From an uncultured Collinsella sp. (GTDB lineage: Bacteria > Actinomycetota > Coriobacteriia > Coriobacteriales > Coriobacteriaceae), in contig CABSNU010000015.1 of NCBI GenBank assembly GCA_902479135.1, positions 1 through 53,772 on the forward strand: a stretch of DNA of 53,772 bases. Reading direction: 5' to 3'. Below the pieces are notes generated by a model that did no database searches, was not told where the DNA came from, and saw only the letters and a list, made by a program, of their open reading frames with translations. Below, one piece after another: positions 8,036-17,146 of the stretch. Position numbers and translations under genes: made by a program. The first letter of the stretch is position 1. Each line of letters begins with the position of its first letter.

Positions 8036-9292
8036 ATGGCTTCCACCAACTCCAACAAGGGTCGCGCCGTCGTGCTTTCCGCCGCGTGCGTCACCATGTT
8101 CTTTATCAGCTCCATCGCGCTGTATTCCGTCGTGAGCAAGAACCTGCTCGCCGTCTACCCCGAGTGGTCGAGCGCCCTTACCTGGGCTTTCCCGGTCTTT
8201 CAGACCATCATGGCCGTGACGGGCATCTTCGCCGGCCGCATCTCCGACAAGATCGGCCCGCGCAACGTCGTGATCGCCGCCGCCGTGTGCTACGGCCTGG
8301 GCTGGTTTATGTCCGGCACCGTCACCGAGCCGTGGCAGTTCTACCTGTGGTTCTCGCTCGTCGCCGCCGTCGGTAACGGTCTGGGCTACAACCCGGCGCT
8401 CACCACGGGTCAGAAGTGGTTCATCGACAAGAAGGGCCTCGCCTCCGGCATCACCCTGGCCGCCTCGACCGCCGGCCCCGCCGTGCTGTCCCCGGTGCTC
8501 GCCTCGCTGCTCATCCCGAGCCTTGGCATCTTCGGCGCCCTTAAGGCGCTCGGCGTCATCTTCTTTGTGATGATCGCCGCCTCCGCCCTGTTCCTGAAGG
8601 CCCCCGAGGCCGGTTGGCTGCCCGAGGGCTTCGAGGCCCCCAAGGGTGGCGCGCACGCCGGCACCTTCGGCGACCTCACCCCGGGCGAGATGGTTAAGAC
8701 CCCGCGCTTCTGGGTCCTCATCATCACCTTCGCCTTTGCCGCCACCGCCGGCACCCTGCTCGTCGGCAAGGTTGCCTCCATCGCCGCCGTCCAGCTCTTC
8801 GCCGACCCCACAAGCGCCGCAGCCGTCGCCCTCGGCGGTGTGGTCGTCTCCGTCAACACCTGCGCCAACCTGGTCGGTCGTCTGTCCTTTGGTCAGATCA
8901 TCGACAAGCTCGGTGCCTACAAGTCGCTGCTCATCAGCCTTGTCGTCACCATCGTCGCACTCGTCATCATGTCGATGAGCTTTACGCAGAGCATGTTCTT
9001 CGTGGCGCTCGCACTGCTCGGCTTTAGCTTTGGCGCCCTGCTCGTCATCTACCCGCCGCTCACCGGTGGCGCTTTCGGCACCAGCAACATCGGCGTCAAC
9101 TACGGCATCATGTTCCTGGGCTACGCCGCTTCCACCTGGATCAGCCAGCCCATCACCGCCGTGCTGTATCACGCCGAGGCCGGCAGCGCCGCCTACCAGC
9201 AGTCCTTCTACGGCGCCATCGTGATCGCCGCCATCGCCGTCGTGCTCACCATCTACATGATGGTCTCCGACAGCAAGAAGAAGTCCGCTTAG
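8036..9292 (+). CDS. MFS transporter, oxalate/formate antiporter-like
   Basis: This 418-aa protein has about 12 membrane segments and the overall pattern of the OFA (oxalate/formate antiporter-like) branch of the major facilitator superfamily. It shows FAGRISDKIGPRN after the second helix and a matching loop in the second half (FGQIIDKLGAYK). It sits 66 nt after the SDR gene and 69 nt before the Gfo/Idh gene, so it likely imports the compound those enzymes oxidise. OFA members carry monocarboxylates as well as oxalate/formate, and the true substrate here is unknown. Confidence 0.85.
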   Translation: MASTNSNKGRAVVLSAACVTMFFISSIALYSVVSKNLLAVYPEWSSALTWAFPVFQTIMAVTGIFAGRISDKIGPRNVVIAAAVCYGLGWFMSGTVTEPWQFYLWFSLVAAVGNGLGYNPALTTGQKWFIDKKGLASGITLAASTAGPAVLSPVLASLLIPSLGIFGALKALGVIFFVMIAASALFLKAPEAGWLPEGFEAPKGGAHAGTFGDLTPGEMVKTPRFWVLIITFAFAATAGTLLVGKVASIAAVQLFADPTSAAAVALGGVVVSVNTCANLVGRLSFGQIIDKLGAYKSLLISLVVTIVALVIMSMSFTQSMFFVALALLGFSFGALLVIYPPLTGGAFGTSNIGVNYGIMFLGYAASTWISQPITAVLYHAEAGSAAYQQSFYGAIVIAAIAVVLTIYMMVSDSKKKSA

Positions 9293-9301
9293 TAATTGCC
9301 G

Positions 9302-9332
9302 ATGTGACAAAGGGACTGTCCCTTTGTCACAT
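9302..9332. repeat. 31-nt perfect palindrome, copy 1
   Basis: Two 15-nt arms, ATGTGACAAAGGGAC and its reverse complement, surround a single T. The same palindrome recurs at 10518-10548 (central A) and 35781-35811 (central G). It forms a hairpin in either strand and could act as a REP-like element, an mRNA stabiliser or a weak terminator. Confidence 0.9.
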
Positions 9333-9361
9333 TCCACCGCCATCACCATTAAGGAGTCAAA

Positions 9362-10402
9362 ATGCCAGAGCTCAATCCCGTCCGCATTGCCGTTATCGGC
9401 GCCGGCGCCATGGGCCGCAACCACATCCGCTTTGTCACCGAAGAGCCCGAGGCCGAGCTCGTCGCCATCGCCGACGCCTTTGAGGGCGCCCGCGCCACGG
9501 CCGAGGCCGCCGGCGTGCCGTTCTTTACCGATCCCGCCCAGATGATGGACGAGGTCAAGCCCGAGGCCGTCATTATCGCCACCCCCAACGACCTGCACCT
9601 GGGCGTTGCCCGCGAGGCCATCAAGCGCAACATCGTGCCGTTGGTCGAAAAGCCGATCTCCAACGACCTCGAGGATGCCCAGGCCTTCGCCGCCGAGGCC
9701 GAGACCGCCGGCGTGCCCGTGCTCGTGGGTCAGCACCGTCGCCACAACCCCTTCGTCAACAAGGCCAAGGAGATCATCGAGTCCGGCGAGCTGGGCAAGC
9801 TCACCGTGTCGAGCTTCCACTACATGATCTATAAGAATGACGAGTACTTCGATGTCGAGTGGCGCCGCAAGAAGGGTGCCGGCCCGATCCTGGTCAACCT
9901 GGTGCACGACGTGGACCTGCTCCGTTACCTGCTGGGCGAGCCCGTTGCTGTCCAGGGTATGCAGTCCAGCGCCGCCCGCGGTTTTGAGACCGAGGACTCC
10001 GCCGTGGTCAACGTCCGTTTTGCCGATGGTGCGCTTGCGAGCATGACCATCTCCGACGCCACCGCCAGCCCCTGGAACTGGGAGGCCACCGCTCGCGAGG
10101 ATCCGCAGTACCGCCCCTTCGACGCCGACGCCTACTTTATTGGCGGCACCAAGGGTGCCCTTTCGCTGCCCCGCCTGCACCAGTTCTCCTACGACGGCGC
10201 ATCCAACTGGCACAAGCCGCTGCAGATGGAGATCCCGGCCGTTGACCCAGCACTGCCGCACAAGATGCAGCTCAAGCACTTTGTGAAGGTTGTCCGCCGC
10301 GAGGTCGAGCCCGTCGTGACCCCCGCCGACAACGTCAAGACGCTCACACTTCTCAACGCCGTCAAGGAGGCCGCCGAGACCGGCCAGTTCGTCGAGCTGT
10401 AA
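9362..10402 (+). CDS. Gfo/Idh/MocA-family oxidoreductase
   Basis: This 346-aa protein has an N-terminal Rossmann fold with VIGAGAMGRNH (GxGxxG), the family EKPIS motif near residue 97, and a C-terminal alpha/beta domain with LVHDVDLLRYLLG. That motif carries the conserved Asp/His region that positions substrate. Members oxidise or reduce sugars, inositols and amino-sugars with NAD(P). Together with the SDR and the MFS transporter it suggests stepwise oxidation of an imported polyol or sugar. It follows AAGGAG, and identical 31-nt palindromes lie on both sides of the gene. Confidence 0.9.
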   Translation: MPELNPVRIAVIGAGAMGRNHIRFVTEEPEAELVAIADAFEGARATAEAAGVPFFTDPAQMMDEVKPEAVIIATPNDLHLGVAREAIKRNIVPLVEKPISNDLEDAQAFAAEAETAGVPVLVGQHRRHNPFVNKAKEIIESGELGKLTVSSFHYMIYKNDEYFDVEWRRKKGAGPILVNLVHDVDLLRYLLGEPVAVQGMQSSAARGFETEDSAVVNVRFADGALASMTISDATASPWNWEATAREDPQYRPFDADAYFIGGTKGALSLPRLHQFSYDGASNWHKPLQMEIPAVDPALPHKMQLKHFVKVVRREVEPVVTPADNVKTLTLLNAVKEAAETGQFVEL

Positions 10403-10473
10403 TGCTTTAGGGCGGATCGCGGCAAACCTCACGCCGAACCCCTCGGCCCGCCACAAATAAGCCCCTCTTCTTC

Positions 10474-10508
10474 GCCCCGCGAGCAGCCTCCTGCCCGCGG
10501 GGCTTTTG
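10474..10508 (+). terminator. Terminator after the SDR-MFS-Gfo/Idh cluster
   Basis: GCCCCGCG (10474-10481) pairs with CGCGGGGC (10496-10503), followed by TTTT. It ends the cluster ahead of tex. Confidence 0.8.
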
Positions 10509-10517
10509 TGCAGTGGC

Positions 10518-10548
10518 ATGTGACAAAGGGACAGTCCCTTTGTCACAT
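10518..10548. repeat. 31-nt perfect palindrome, copy 2
   Basis: This element has the same 15-nt arms as the copy at 9302-9332, with A at the centre. It lies between the cluster terminator and tex. Confidence 0.9.
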
Positions 10549-10607
10549 CGCGGGTGGTATCCTTGGTAGCCCTGTGCTGCAAACGCACCTTAAACGCAAG
10601 GAGTCCC

Positions 10608-12755
10608 ATGGATCTTATCGCCCAGCTCGCCCGCGAGCTCAACCTTAAGGCCGCCAATGTCGAGGCTGCCGTCAAGCTCATCGACGAGGGCAACACCATC
10701 CCCTTTATCTCGCGCTACCGCAAGGAAGCAACGGGCGGCATGGACGACGTCGCCCTGCGCGCACTCGACGAGCGCCTGTCTTACCTGCGCAATCTTGAGC
10801 AGCGCAAAGAGGACGTCATTCTGCTCATCGACGCCCAGGGCAAACTTACGCCAGAGCTTGAGCAGCAGATTCGCGAGGCCACGCAGCTCCAGCGTGTCGA
10901 GGACCTCTACAAGCCCTACCGCAAAAAGCGCATGACCCGTGCACAGAAGGCCCGCGAGGCAGGCTTGGAGCCGCTCGCTAACATGATCATCATGCAGGCT
11001 TCGGCCAAGGGCAGCGCACTCGACGCCGCCGCGGCCTACGTCAACGAGGACGCTGGCTTCGACACGCCCGAGAAGGCACTCGCCGGCGCCGCCGACATCG
11101 TGGCCGAAACGGTGGCCGAGGACCCCGAGAACGTCGCCGACCTGCGTGCCTTTACGCAAAACACCGCCGACATCGTTGTCGAGGCGACCGATCCCGCCGA
11201 GAAGACTCCCTACGAGCCTTACTACAGCTATGACGAGCCGCTGCGCCGCATCCCCAACCACCGCGTGCTGGCTATCGACCGTGGCGAACGCGAGGGCAAG
11301 CTCCGTGTGCGCGTAAACGTTGACGGCGCCGCCGCCACGGCGCGCCTCGGCAGCCGCTGGCCCCGCCGCCAGGGCGTGTTCGCCCCGGTCTTCGACGCCG
11401 CCATCGCTGACGGTTACAAGCGCCTCATGGCTCCCTCGCTGGAGCGCGAGGCCCGCGCCAAGCTCACCGTCCGTGCCCAGACCGAGGCCATCAACGTCTT
11501 TGCCAAGAATCTTGAGGGCCTGCTCTCGGCCCGCCCCGTCCGCGGCGCCCGCGTGCTCGCGCTCGACCCGGGCTACCGCACCGGCTGCAAGGTCGCCGTC
11601 ATGGACGAAACCGGCAAGCTGCTCGACCACGGCGTGGTCTACCCCACCAAGCCGCGCCACGACGTCGCCGGCACCAAGCGCGAGCTCGCCCGCCTCGTCA
11701 AAAAGGACAGCGTCAACACCATCGTCATCGGCAACGGCACCGCCAGCCGCGAGACCGAGGAAGTCGTCTCGGAGTTTATTGCCGAGCAGGCGCCCAGCCT
11801 TCGCTACACCATCGTCAACGAGGCGGGCGCGTCGGTGTACTCCGCCTCCGAGCTCGCGAGCCAGGAGTATCCCGATCTGGATGTCACCGTACGTGGCGCC
11901 ATGAGCCTGGGCCGCCGTCTGCAAGACCCGCTGGCAGAGCTCGTCAAGATTCCGCCCCAGTCCATCGGCGTTGGCCAGTACCAGCACGACCTTGACCAGG
12001 CCGAGCTTTCGAGCACCCTGGGCCACGTGGTGGAAGACGTCGTCAACCGTGTGGGCGTCGACGTCAACACCGCGAGCGCAAGCCTGCTGGGCTACGTGTC
12101 GGGCATTACGCCGAGCGTAGCCAAAAACATCGTGGCCTACCGCGAGGAAAACGGCGCCTTTACCGATCGCCGCCAGCTCAAGAAGGTCCCCAAGCTGGGA
12201 CCCAAGGCGTACCTCAACGCCGCAGGTTTCCTGCGCATCAGCGGCGGCAAGAACCCGCTCGACGCGACAAGCGTCCACCCCGAAAGCTACGAGGTGGCCA
12301 CGGCCGTCCTGGAGCGCGCCGGCGTTGCGGCAAGCGAGCTCAGCCGCGGCGGCGTGCCCGATATCGAGCGCCGCCTGGGCAGCATCTCGGCGCTGGCAAG
12401 CGACCTGGACTGCGGCACCCTCACGCTCATCGACATCGTCAACGAGCTCAAGAAGCCCGGTCGCGACCCGCGCGACGACGCGCCCGAGGTAGTCTTTAGC
12501 CGCTCGGCGCTTTCGATCGACGACCTGGAGCCCGGCATGGAACTCAAGGGCACGGTGCGCAACGTCGTCGACTTTGGCGCCTTCGTCGACGTGGGCGTGC
12601 ACCAGGATGGCCTCGTACACATCTCCAAGCTCGCCAACCGCTTCGTCAAGCACCCGAGCGACGTGGTGCGCGTCGGTGACACGGTCAAGGTGTGGGTCGA
12701 AAAGGTCGATCGCGACCGCAAGAAGATCTCCCTCACCATGGTGCAGGGGAAGTAA
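10608..12755 (+). CDS. tex: Tex-family RNA-binding transcription accessory protein
   Basis: This 715-aa protein has the full Tex layout. An N-terminal helical region is followed by a YqgF/RuvX-like RNase H fold (ALDPGYRTGCKVAVMD near residue 320), then helix-hairpin-helix repeats (VNTASASLLGYVSGI and LKKVPKLGPKAYLNAAGFLR). A C-terminal S1 RNA-binding domain lies from about 644 (GTVRNVVDFGAFVDVGVHQD). Tex binds RNA and affects transcription and tolerance to stress; in several species it is needed for toxin expression. The ATG at 10608 follows AAGGAG; an in-frame start at 10554 would lie beside the palindromic repeat and has no ribosome site. It is a single-gene unit ended by a strong hairpin. 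Confidence 0.93.
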   Translation: MDLIAQLARELNLKAANVEAAVKLIDEGNTIPFISRYRKEATGGMDDVALRALDERLSYLRNLEQRKEDVILLIDAQGKLTPELEQQIREATQLQRVEDLYKPYRKKRMTRAQKAREAGLEPLANMIIMQASAKGSALDAAAAYVNEDAGFDTPEKALAGAADIVAETVAEDPENVADLRAFTQNTADIVVEATDPAEKTPYEPYYSYDEPLRRIPNHRVLAIDRGEREGKLRVRVNVDGAAATARLGSRWPRRQGVFAPVFDAAIADGYKRLMAPSLEREARAKLTVRAQTEAINVFAKNLEGLLSARPVRGARVLALDPGYRTGCKVAVMDETGKLLDHGVVYPTKPRHDVAGTKRELARLVKKDSVNTIVIGNGTASRETEEVVSEFIAEQAPSLRYTIVNEAGASVYSASELASQEYPDLDVTVRGAMSLGRRLQDPLAELVKIPPQSIGVGQYQHDLDQAELSSTLGHVVEDVVNRVGVDVNTASASLLGYVSGITPSVAKNIVAYREENGAFTDRRQLKKVPKLGPKAYLNAAGFLRISGGKNPLDATSVHPESYEVATAVLERAGVAASELSRGGVPDIERRLGSISALASDLDCGTLTLIDIVNELKKPGRDPRDDAPEVVFSRSALSIDDLEPGMELKGTVRNVVDFGAFVDVGVHQDGLVHISKLANRFVKHPSDVVRVGDTVKVWVEKVDRDRKKISLTMVQGK

Positions 12756-12768
12756 ACCGCCAAAGCAA

Positions 12769-12977
12769 GGGTACCCCCTGTAGCAGCGTGCAAAATCGCG
12801 AGTATTCTGCAATTTCCGCCGTTCCGTATGCCCCTCAGAGACGAAAAAGCAAGAAACAGCCCCCGTTTTAGCGTCATCAGAGCCAAAACGGGGGCTGTTC
12901 CATGCTTCACCCAGCTGGTAAAAGCCTTTACCTTGCTGAATACTCTCAATTTTGCACGGCGCAGGCGGGGGTACCTT
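12769..12977. repeat. Long imperfect inverted repeat enclosing a terminator
   Basis: The 3' flank of tex holds a nested palindrome. The outer arms at about 12769-12813 and 12933-12977 share GGTACCCCC, then CGTGCAAAAT and GAGTATTC-GCAA in inverted order. Inside lies a 15-nt perfect stem at 12855-12869 / 12885-12899 (AACAGCCCCCGTTTT). The size and layout resemble a miniature mobile or REP-like element serving as terminator. With the inverted repeat at 13035-13106 it accounts for the 381 nt without a gene here. Confidence 0.7.
12855..12899. terminator. Hairpin downstream of tex
   Basis: Perfect 15-nt arms flank a 15-nt loop. It is the likely tex terminator, although the T-tract is short. Confidence 0.65.
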
Positions 12978-13034
12978 TGTCCACGGCAGGATATGGAAGC
13001 CTATCACCAACCTACCGGCAAGTTCGTGTCGGCA

Positions 13035-13106
13035 GCCCCGGCCTTTCCTTTGCCTAGCGCGACCCTCGCGAAGCGCGTGAGCGATAGGGAAAGGAAAGGC
13101 CGGGGC
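13035..13106. repeat. Inverted repeat between tex and tal
   Basis: GCCCCGGCCTTTCCTTT (13035-13051) pairs with its complement ending at 13106. The middle (GCGACCCTCGCGAAGCGC) contains further short palindromes. It lies between two convergent genes and may act as a terminator for the downstream transaldolase gene on the minus strand. Confidence 0.7.
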
Positions 13107-13136
13107 GAACAACCCGCGATGTAGTCAGCGTTCGCG

Positions 13137-13841
13137 TTACGGCAGGATATGGAAACCGAGCGAGGCGATATCCTTGGCAAAACCGCGCACGGTATCGAGC
13201 GAGACCTCGTACGGGTCACGGCCGATGTTCTTACGCTTGGCCAGGATGCTGTTGGGCACCGTGATGATCTGGCAACCGCATCCTTCCGCCTGGTAAATAT
13301 TGATAAGCTCACGCGTGGACGCCCACAGGACCTCGCAGTTGGGCTTGGCGGCGGCCTTCTTCACCGACTCCGTCATAAACGGAATGGGATCGACGCCGGT
13401 GTCAGCGATACGGCCGGCAAAGAGCGAGATGATGGACGGCGTCTCGGCATCAACGGCCTCGACCATCTCGTCGACCTGCGTAGGCGTAAAGATGGTGGTG
13501 ACGTTGACCTTGATGCCATCGGCCGAAAGCTTGCGCACCAGCTCGGCGGTGGACTCGCCCTTGGTAGTCACGCACGGAATCTTGACGTAGACGTTCTCGG
13601 CCCAGGTAGCGATCTCGCGGGCCTCGACCTCCATGGTCTCGACGTCGTCGGCAAAGACCTCAAACGAGACGGACACATCGGTGATGTGGGCCAGGACCTC
13701 CTTGGCAAACGCGCGGTAATCCGTCACGCCGCCCTTCTTCATAAGGGACGGGTTGGTCGTGAAACCCTGAACGTTGCCGTTCTCGTACATGTCGAGCATG
13801 CCCTCGAGGTTTGCACCGTCAGCGAACACCTTGATTGCCAT
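13137..13841 (-). CDS. Transaldolase / fructose-6-phosphate aldolase-like protein (copy 1)
   Basis: This 234-aa TIM-barrel enzyme belongs to the small transaldolase (TalC/FSA) subfamily, where a lysine forms a Schiff base with a dihydroxyacetone unit. The Lys lies in NVYVKIPC (Lys87). Its start (MAIKVFADGANLEGML) follows AAAGGAA; the frame extends 8 codons further without a ribosome site. It is very similar to the copy at 16436-17146. Unlike that copy it is separated from the PTS genes by a terminator and a 324-nt gap, so it probably has its own promoter. It could act as a transaldolase or as a fructose-6-phosphate aldolase; sequence alone does not decide. Confidence 0.88.
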   Translation of the reverse strand: MAIKVFADGANLEGMLDMYENGNVQGFTTNPSLMKKGGVTDYRAFAKEVLAHITDVSVSFEVFADDVETMEVEAREIATWAENVYVKIPCVTTKGESTAELVRKLSADGIKVNVTTIFTPTQVDEMVEAVDAETPSIISLFAGRIADTGVDPIPFMTESVKKAAAKPNCEVLWASTRELINIYQAEGCGCQIITVPNSILAKRKNIGRDPYEVSLDTVRGFAKDIASLGFHILP

Positions 13842-14165
13842 CTGCCTGATTCCTTTCGTTAGCATACGGCCGATAAACTGCTAAACACTTTACCTACGTT
13901 TATCAAGGCGTGAGCTGCGGGTTTTCATCTTCTCGGCGAACGGTTTTGCAGTTTTACCATTTTTATATCGACACCCCAGCGGCAAAACGTTTTTGCTGAT
14001 CATCGCGGTTGATTCCGTTCGCGGCGCAGAGACAGCGCTTCACCGGTGCGTTTTCACAACCAGTCCAAAACAAAAAGCGGTGACGCCTCATTTGAGACGT
14101 CACCGCTTCCGTGTAGGAGCCGGTTATCGGAGCTCCGCCCGATTAGGGCTTAACGTATGCCTGGA
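13842..14165. other. Intergenic region upstream of tal copy 1
   Basis: No gene is visible. The region holds the PTS terminator (14070-14110) and a near-palindrome, GGCAAAACGTTTTTGCTG, at about 13980-13998 that could be an operator. It presumably also holds the promoter for the transaldolase; a TTGATA-like box near 13900 is the best -35 candidate. Confidence 0.4.
14070..14110 (-). terminator. Terminator of the ascorbate-type PTS operon
   Basis: AAGCGGTGACG (14075-14085) pairs with CGTCACCGCTT (14098-14108). On the minus strand the stem is followed by TTTTTG, a typical intrinsic terminator. Confidence 0.85.
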
Positions 14166-15557
14166 TTACTCTTCCTCAACGTGATTGATCACAGCACCCT
14201 TGGTGTGGATGAAGTTGGGGACGAAGGCGACGATCAGAAGGACAGCGAGAATCGCGTAGACACCGGTGGTACCGAAGGCCTCGGCAGCGCGGCCGAGCGT
14301 AATACCAATGACGGAGAAGTCGAAGTCGCCGAACGTAGTGTTCTTGAAGCCAAAGACGTCAAGAACGGGCAGGAGCAAAGCCGGGGCAAAGGTGATGAGC
14401 AGACCGTTGACGAAAGCGCCAAGAGCTGCACCCTTGCGGCCGCCGGTAGCATTGCCGTAGATGCCTGCGGTAGCACCGCAGAAGAAGTGGGGAACCATGC
14501 CCGGGATGATGAAGATGCCCAGGGTAGCGCCCACGATGAACATACCGACCACGCCACCGATGAAGGATGCGACAAAGCCGAGGATGACGGCGGTGGGAGC
14601 ATAGGGGAAGAAGACGGCGCAGTCGACGGCGGGGATGGCACCGGGGATCAGCTTGTTGGAGATGCCCTGGAAAGCCGGGACCAGGTCGGCAAGGATCATA
14701 CGAACGCCGTTATAGACGATGGTGACACCAACGGCAAAGGACAGGGCACAGGTCAGGGCATAGACAATCACGTTGTCGCCGCCAGCGGTCTTGGTAACGA
14801 CCGCAGGATCTGCGATGTAAGCGGCGAAAGCGGTAACCAGGTAGAAGAAGGCCATGGTAAGAGCCGTGGAGATGGTAGTGTCGCGCAGGAAGGCGAACTT
14901 CTCGGGAACCTCGATCTTCTCGGTGCTGTTCTCCTCGGCGTCCTTAGCAAAAAGCGTACCGACTGCAGCGGAGATGTAATAGGCGAGTGAACCGAAGTGG
15001 CCCATGGCGATTTCATCGCCATCGGTAACCTTCTCGGTGAAACGCTGACCAACGGCGGGAAGCATAGCGCTCACGAGGCCCAGGAACATGCCGCCCACGA
15101 TGACAAGCTGGACATCCTGGAAGCCAGATGCCTGCAGAACGGCAGACAGCAGGCAGGCCATAAACATGCTGTGATGGCCCGTCAGGAAGATGTACTTAAA
15201 CTTGGTAAAGCGGGCAATGATAATGTTCACGACATAGCCGAGAATCAGGATCATCATGGTCTGAACGCCGAGGACGCTCTGAGCCATCGATACAACGACC
15301 TCGTTGTTGGGCACGACGCCGGTGATGTGGAAACCGGTCTCGATGAAGGTACCCAGCGGAGCAAGGTTCTCCTGAACAACAGCGGCGCCGGCGGACAGCA
15401 TGATGTAACCAAGAATGGGCTTCAGGGTGCCCGTCATCACCTTGTGGGCAGGACGCTTAAGCGCGACAAGGCCCACAAAGGCAAATAGACCCATAATCCA
15501 CGCTGGCTTGGTCAGAATCGATTGGATAAACTCAAGTATGGGAAGGATGGCTTGCAT
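14166..15557 (-). CDS. PTS ascorbate-type transporter subunit IIC
   Basis: This 463-aa membrane protein matches the UlaA/SgaT family of PTS permeases. It has about 10-11 membrane helices, an early LTKPAWIMGLFAFVGLVAL helix and conserved FLTGHHSMFMACLL. The start MQAILPILEF follows AAAGGAAG; a frame extension of 15 codons lacks support. It moves its sugar inward while the IIB subunit phosphorylates it. It is the last gene of tal2-IIA-IIB-IIC. The partner transaldolases suggest that the substrate is not plain L-ascorbate but one yielding a ketose phosphate, which is inference. Confidence 0.9.
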   Translation of the reverse strand: MQAILPILEFIQSILTKPAWIMGLFAFVGLVALKRPAHKVMTGTLKPILGYIMLSAGAAVVQENLAPLGTFIETGFHITGVVPNNEVVVSMAQSVLGVQTMMILILGYVVNIIIARFTKFKYIFLTGHHSMFMACLLSAVLQASGFQDVQLVIVGGMFLGLVSAMLPAVGQRFTEKVTDGDEIAMGHFGSLAYYISAAVGTLFAKDAEENSTEKIEVPEKFAFLRDTTISTALTMAFFYLVTAFAAYIADPAVVTKTAGGDNVIVYALTCALSFAVGVTIVYNGVRMILADLVPAFQGISNKLIPGAIPAVDCAVFFPYAPTAVILGFVASFIGGVVGMFIVGATLGIFIIPGMVPHFFCGATAGIYGNATGGRKGAALGAFVNGLLITFAPALLLPVLDVFGFKNTTFGDFDFSVIGITLGRAAEAFGTTGVYAILAVLLIVAFVPNFIHTKGAVINHVEEE

Positions 15558-15628
15558 CTGCGCTTCCTTTCTCTCTAACGTGGGCGCGTTTCCCTCTTCC
15601 ACAGGGAACCGCCCTTTTTTGTGCCGCT

Positions 15629-15904
15629 TTAGGCGTTAGCGGCGGCCGCCTTGATTGCCTCGAGGGCGTCTTCGCGGATCTTCTTCTTGTTCACATAGCT
15701 GCGAACGATCACAACGTTGCCGTGGAGCTCGGGGGCGAGTTCTTTAACGGTGATGAACAGATCCGGATTTGCGGAAGAAGCACCGTTCAGGTCCATAGAC
15801 TCAACGTCGGCCTTGATGCCCTCCTCCTCGCAAAGCTCCTCGACTTTGCCAGCGAGCATCAGGCTGGACCCGATGCCGTTTCCGCATACGGTGATGATAT
15901 GCAT
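15629..15904 (-). CDS. PTS ascorbate/lactose-type subunit IIB
   Basis: This 91-aa cytosolic phosphocarrier starts MHIITVCGNGIGSS; Cys7 is the expected phosphorylated residue, followed by the anion-binding loop. The length is normal for the UlaB/GatB-like family. It follows GAGAGGAAGG and lies between the IIA and IIC genes, 72 nt upstream of IIC. Confidence 0.9.
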   Translation of the reverse strand: MHIITVCGNGIGSSLMLAGKVEELCEEEGIKADVESMDLNGASSANPDLFITVKELAPELHGNVVIVRSYVNKKKIREDALEAIKAAAANA

Positions 15905-15979
15905 GGCAACCTTCCTCTCCTACACGTGACGGTTTTCCGTCTATCCAAAAGCGGCGACGCATCGCCGTGCCATTAAGGC

Positions 15980-16426
15980 CTAAAAGAATGAACGCATGGT
16001 CTCCAAAACCTGCTCGGGCGTATCGCACGCGCTGAGCTTGGCAACGCAGTCCTCGTCCTCGAACATCTGCGAAAGCTCCGCCAAGCAGCCAAGATGGGCC
16101 TTGGGGTCGGGCGCGCAGATGCCCACGAGCACGTGAACCGGATCGAAATCCTCATGTCCAAACGCAACCGCAGGATCAAGCGTGACGATGCAGATTCCCG
16201 CTTCGCTCACGTTGCCATCGGCCTGGGCATGGGGCATGGCGATGCCCTCTTCCAGAACCATATAGGGACCGAATTTGTGAACCGATGAAATCATGGCGTC
16301 GACATAGCTCTGGTCGCATTTGCCGGCGTCTACGAGCAATTTGCCGCACGCCTTGATCGCTTCCTCCCAATCGGAGGCCTCGACATGGCAGGCAACAAGC
16401 TCGGGCTTAAGAAGATCGGTCAGCAT
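15980..16426 (-). CDS. PTS subunit IIA, mannitol/fructose superfamily
   Basis: This 148-aa protein has the EIIA-2 fold with the phosphorylated His in EGIAMPHAQA (about His66). It takes phosphate from HPr and passes it to the IIB Cys. It starts 9 nt after the transaldolase stop, with AGGGGCGAG as ribosome site, so it is translationally close to tal copy 2. Confidence 0.9.
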   Translation of the reverse strand: MLTDLLKPELVACHVEASDWEEAIKACGKLLVDAGKCDQSYVDAMISSVHKFGPYMVLEEGIAMPHAQADGNVSEAGICIVTLDPAVAFGHEDFDPVHVLVGICAPDPKAHLGCLAELSQMFEDEDCVAKLSACDTPEQVLETMRSFF

Positions 16427-16435
16427 GCTCGCCCC

Positions 16436-17146
16436 CTACTCCTCGGGCAGGATATGAAAACCAAGCGCCTGAATGTCGCGGGCAAAGCCCTTGACCGTAT
16501 CAAGCGAGTACTCAAGCAAATCTTTCCCGAAATTCTTGCGCTTGGCAAGAAGGGCATTGGGGACCGTAATGATCTGGCAGCCAACAGACTCTGCCTGGAA
16601 GATGTTGAGCACCTCACGCGTGGATGCCCAGAGAACCTCGGCGGCGGGCTTGACGGCAGCCTTCTTTACGGACTCTGCCATGAGGGGCAGCGGATCGACA
16701 CCGGTATCGGCGATTCGGCCGGCAAAGATAGACAGAATAGAGGGGGTCTCGGCAGAGACGGCATCGACGAACTCGTCGACCTGCTCGGGCGTGAAGATGG
16801 TGGTGACATTCACCTTGATGCCATCGGCGGAAAGGCGCTTGACCAGCGCGGCGGTGGACTCGCCCTTGGTGTTGAGCGCCGGAATCTTAACGTAGACGTT
16901 GTCCGCCCAGGTTGCGATCTCGCGAGCCTCGGCCTCCATACCAGCCTCGTCGTCGGCGAACACCTCAAAAGAGACCGACACATCGGTGATGTGCTCAAGA
17001 ACCGTCTTGGCAAAAGCACGGTAGTCAGTCACGCCACCGGCCTTCATAAGGGAAGGATTGGTCGTGAAGCCCTGAACGTTGCCATTGTCGTGCATGTCAA
17101 GCATGCCCTCGAGGTTAGCGCCGTCGGCAAACACCTTGATCGCCAT
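16436..17146 (-). CDS. Transaldolase / fructose-6-phosphate aldolase-like protein (copy 2)
   Basis: This 236-aa enzyme is a close paralog of the 13137-13841 product: both start MAIKVFADGANLEGML and both have Schiff-base Lys87 (NVYVKIPA here). It is the first gene of the PTS operon. Its promoter region is shared with a divergent DeoR gene and carries repeated TATCGAAAGC sites. The likely role is to split or rearrange the ketose phosphate produced after PTS uptake. The presence of two copies on either side of one PTS suggests either dosage or divergent specificity. Confidence 0.9.
   Translation of the reverse strand: MAIKVFADGANLEGMLDMHDNGNVQGFTTNPSLMKAGGVTDYRAFAKTVLEHITDVSVSFEVFADDEAGMEAEAREIATWADNVYVKIPALNTKGESTAALVKRLSADGIKVNVTTIFTPEQVDEFVDAVSAETPSILSIFAGRIADTGVDPLPLMAESVKKAAVKPAAEVLWASTREVLNIFQAESVGCQIITVPNALLAKRKNFGKDLLEYSLDTVKGFARDIQALGFHILPEE

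Noticed and set aside
6923..10699. 1258-codon open frame on the minus strand
   Set aside because: It runs antisense to the SDR, MFS and Gfo/Idh genes, which have intact motifs and ribosome sites. Its product is Gly/Val/His-rich low-complexity sequence, as expected from the high-GC antisense frame.
10590..13112. 840-codon open frame on the minus strand
   Set aside because: It is antisense to tex and has no start signal or recognisable domain. It is a shadow of GC-rich codon structure.
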